A stretch of DNA of 6,236 nucleotides, taken from contig CAMXUZ010000055.1 in NCBI GenBank assembly GCA_947251855.1, forward strand, positions 1 through 6,236. The letters run 5' to 3'. The translations under genes and the position numbers were made by a program. Every line of letters starts with the position of its first letter. Position 1 is the stretch's first letter. Source of the DNA: an uncultured Ruaniaceae bacterium. Lineage in GTDB: Bacteria; Actinomycetota; Actinomycetes; Actinomycetales; Beutenbergiaceae. Positions 5,368 to 6,236 of the stretch are shown piece after piece. Below the pieces are notes generated by a model. The model was not told the origin of the DNA. It saw only the letters and a list, made by a program, of their open reading frames with translations, and ran no database searches.

Positions 5368-5913
5368 CTACCGCGTCGGCACGTACCGCATGACCACCAC
5401 GCCCGAACCGAGCTCCTCCCAGTCCACAAGCGTCAACTCCAGCCGCTGCGGCAACCCGGCCAACAGGTACGGGCCGTGCCCCGCGAGCAGGGGGAGGATC
5501 ACGAGCTCGTACTCGTCGATGAGCCCGAGTTCCGCGAGCGCGGTGGGGAGCGCAACCCCGCCGGTGAGGAGGTACTCCCCCGGTTCTGCCTTGAGGTCCC
5601 GCACCGCGGCCTCCAGGTCGCCGCGCAGGAGTTCGGCGTTCCAATCGACCTCGTCCAACATAGATGAGACTACGTACTTCTTCGCCGCATCAATCACGCG
5701 GGCGAACGGCTGCGTCCACTCAGGCAGCGTGTCGGAGGCGGGCGGGCGCCACGCATCTTCCATCATCTGGTAGGTCACGCGGCCAAACAGCAACGCGTCC
5801 GCGCGGGCGAGGCTGCCTTCCGCGTGCCGATGAAGCTCGGCCACCGCTACGGGTTCGCGGTGGTCAACGCAGCCATCTAGCGTGACGTTGATGGAATATC
5901 TGAGGGGTCGCAT
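5368..5913 (-). CDS. Dihydrofolate reductase / RibD C-terminal-like family protein
   Basis: The 181-aa product belongs to the RibD_C family (dihydrofolate-reductase fold), a group of NAD(P)H-dependent reductases whose stand-alone members mostly have no known substrate. Seen: N-terminal strand R-Y-S-I-N-V-T-L-D-G (5-14), A-D-A-L-L-F-G-R-V-T-Y (38-48), K-Y-V-V-S-S (79-84) followed by W-N (91-92), and L-L-T-G-G-V-A-L-P-T-A-L (115-126) leading into LGLIDEYELVILPLLAGHG (129-147). This last block carries the nucleotide-binding glycines and the conserved D-E-Y-x-L segment. It lacks a deaminase domain, so it is not the bifunctional RibD enzyme. The ATG at 5913 is the natural start; TAGCGT five bases upstream and no Shine-Dalgarno sequence suggest a leaderless mRNA. 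True folate reduction is unlikely. Confidence 0.88.
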   Translation of the reverse strand: MRPLRYSINVTLDGCVDHREPVAVAELHRHAEGSLARADALLFGRVTYQMMEDAWRPPASDTLPEWTQPFARVIDAAKKYVVSSMLDEVDWNAELLRGDLEAAVRDLKAEPGEYLLTGGVALPTALAELGLIDEYELVILPLLAGHGPYLLAGLPQRLELTLVDWEELGSGVVVMRYVPTR

Positions 5914-5918
5914 GCTTC

Positions 5919-5924
5919 ACGCTA
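5919..5924 (-). promoter_or_regulatory. Candidate -10 box of the RibD-like gene
   Basis: On the minus strand TAGCGT lies five bases before the ATG at 5913, so transcription would start at about the start codon. No -35 box is clear. Confidence 0.3.
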
Positions 5925-6032
5925 ACGCCCCCGGGCCCCGAGCGGAAGATCGCGCCAAGCAGTAAGGGATCTACCGCGGGCAGGCGGTCCATCAGCACGC
6001 AAGGTACTCCCCTAGAAAAACTAGTGCTCTGG
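5925..6032. other. Non-coding stretch upstream of the RibD-like gene
   Basis: I see no gene here. It contains a small CTAG-AAAAA-CTAG repeat (6012-6024). It may hold more decayed sequence of the relic that follows, but I could not align it. Confidence 0.35.
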
Positions 6033-6146
6033 CTGGATACGGCCGTCACCTCGCCGATGGCACCGATACTTCTCCAAGAACGAGCTCTCTCGCCTCTATC
6101 GAGGCCTTTTGCCGCTAGGATTTTCCATCCCGCCCCCGGACGCTAA
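6033..6146 (+). pseudogene. Frameshifted relic of a second acyl-CoA dehydrogenase-like gene, 3' end
   Basis: Pieced together over three frame breaks (near 6048, 6065 and 6109), this stretch reads [23 protein letters not shown], then A-A-R-I-F-H-P-A-P-G-R and a TAA at 6144-6146. The intact dehydrogenase at 3522-4658 has [23 protein letters not shown] and [10 protein letters not shown] in the same order and orientation. In the best-kept block (6067-6102 against 4561-4596 region of the gene) the codon differences are all synonymous, so the relic descends from a gene that diverged under selection and decayed later; it is not a fresh copy. No 5' part of this second gene was found in the window. 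Confidence 0.75.
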
Positions 6147-6236
6147 TACCCGGCGGTGGCGAGTTCTGCCCCAGCAAGTAGATCTCGGGTACGGGATACA
6201 CCCAGTCGGTCGGCACCAGCTGCCAGCAACTCCTGA
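6143..6236 (-). CDS. deoC: Deoxyribose-phosphate aldolase, C-terminal end (5' part outside window)
   Basis: The minus strand is open from the window edge to a TAG at 6145-6143, giving 30 residues beginning QELLAAGADRLGVSRTRDLL. This resembles the end of actinobacterial DeoC proteins, where an alpha/beta-barrel phosphate-binding segment reads A-G-A-x-R-L-G-x-S-x-T-R-x-L-L. The enzyme cleaves deoxyribose 5-phosphate to glyceraldehyde 3-phosphate and acetaldehyde in nucleoside salvage. Only the tail is visible, so the call depends on that short motif; another TIM-barrel protein is possible. Its stop overlaps the stop of the dehydrogenase relic on the other strand. Confidence 0.65.
   Translation of the reverse strand, partial: QELLAAGADRLGVSRTRDLLAGAELATAGY

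Noticed and set aside
1..6236. CRISPR array, tRNA or rRNA gene, or a recognisable defence island
   Set aside because: I found no regularly spaced repeats and no RNA-gene signature, and the only defence-like genes are the toxin-antitoxin pair.

Overview
The window looks like chromosomal DNA from a high-GC Gram-positive bacterium, most likely an actinobacterium near the Micrococcales. Three things suggest this: GC-rich coding DNA (about 68 % in one line I counted inside the acyl-CoA dehydrogenase gene), a tail-less 93-residue actinobacterial-type HU protein, and several genes with a TAnnnT box directly in front of the ATG and no Shine-Dalgarno sequence, as in leaderless actinobacterial mRNAs. 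The genus cannot be fixed from the sequence.

Layout, left to right. (1) Bases 1-108 hold the last 32 codons of an IS30-family transposase and a probable right inverted repeat. (2) On the minus strand, hup encodes the nucleoid protein HU; it starts at a GTG with a good ribosome-binding site and ends in a clear intrinsic terminator (197-228). (3) A 275-bp divergent spacer separates hup from a plus-strand patatin-like lipid hydrolase (809-1681). (4) A minus-strand cluster follows, in transcription order: a GNAT acetyltransferase, an 82-codon uncharacterised ORF that starts at a TTG overlapping the GNAT stop, a DUF302 protein, and a pyridoxamine-phosphate-oxidase-like flavin protein coupled to DUF302 by a 1-nt gap. 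(5) On the plus strand lie an acyl-CoA-dehydrogenase-like flavoprotein and then a VapBC/FitAB-type toxin-antitoxin pair with palindromes at its promoter. (6) On the minus strand is a RibD/dihydrofolate-reductase-like protein. (7) The right end holds a frameshifted relic of a second acyl-CoA-dehydrogenase 3' end, meeting the tail of a minus-strand deoC-like gene head to head.

The genes do not form one pathway. The region reads as a stable housekeeping backbone (hup, deoC) separated by accessory cargo: an IS end, a toxin-antitoxin module of lower GC, small stress or redox enzymes and a decayed gene. The two parts most likely to hide something undescribed are the minus-strand cluster with its small coupled ORF, and the acyl-CoA-dehydrogenase copy and relic that flank the toxin-antitoxin/RibD-like segment. 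I see no CRISPR array, tRNA, rRNA, phage module or recognisable defence island.
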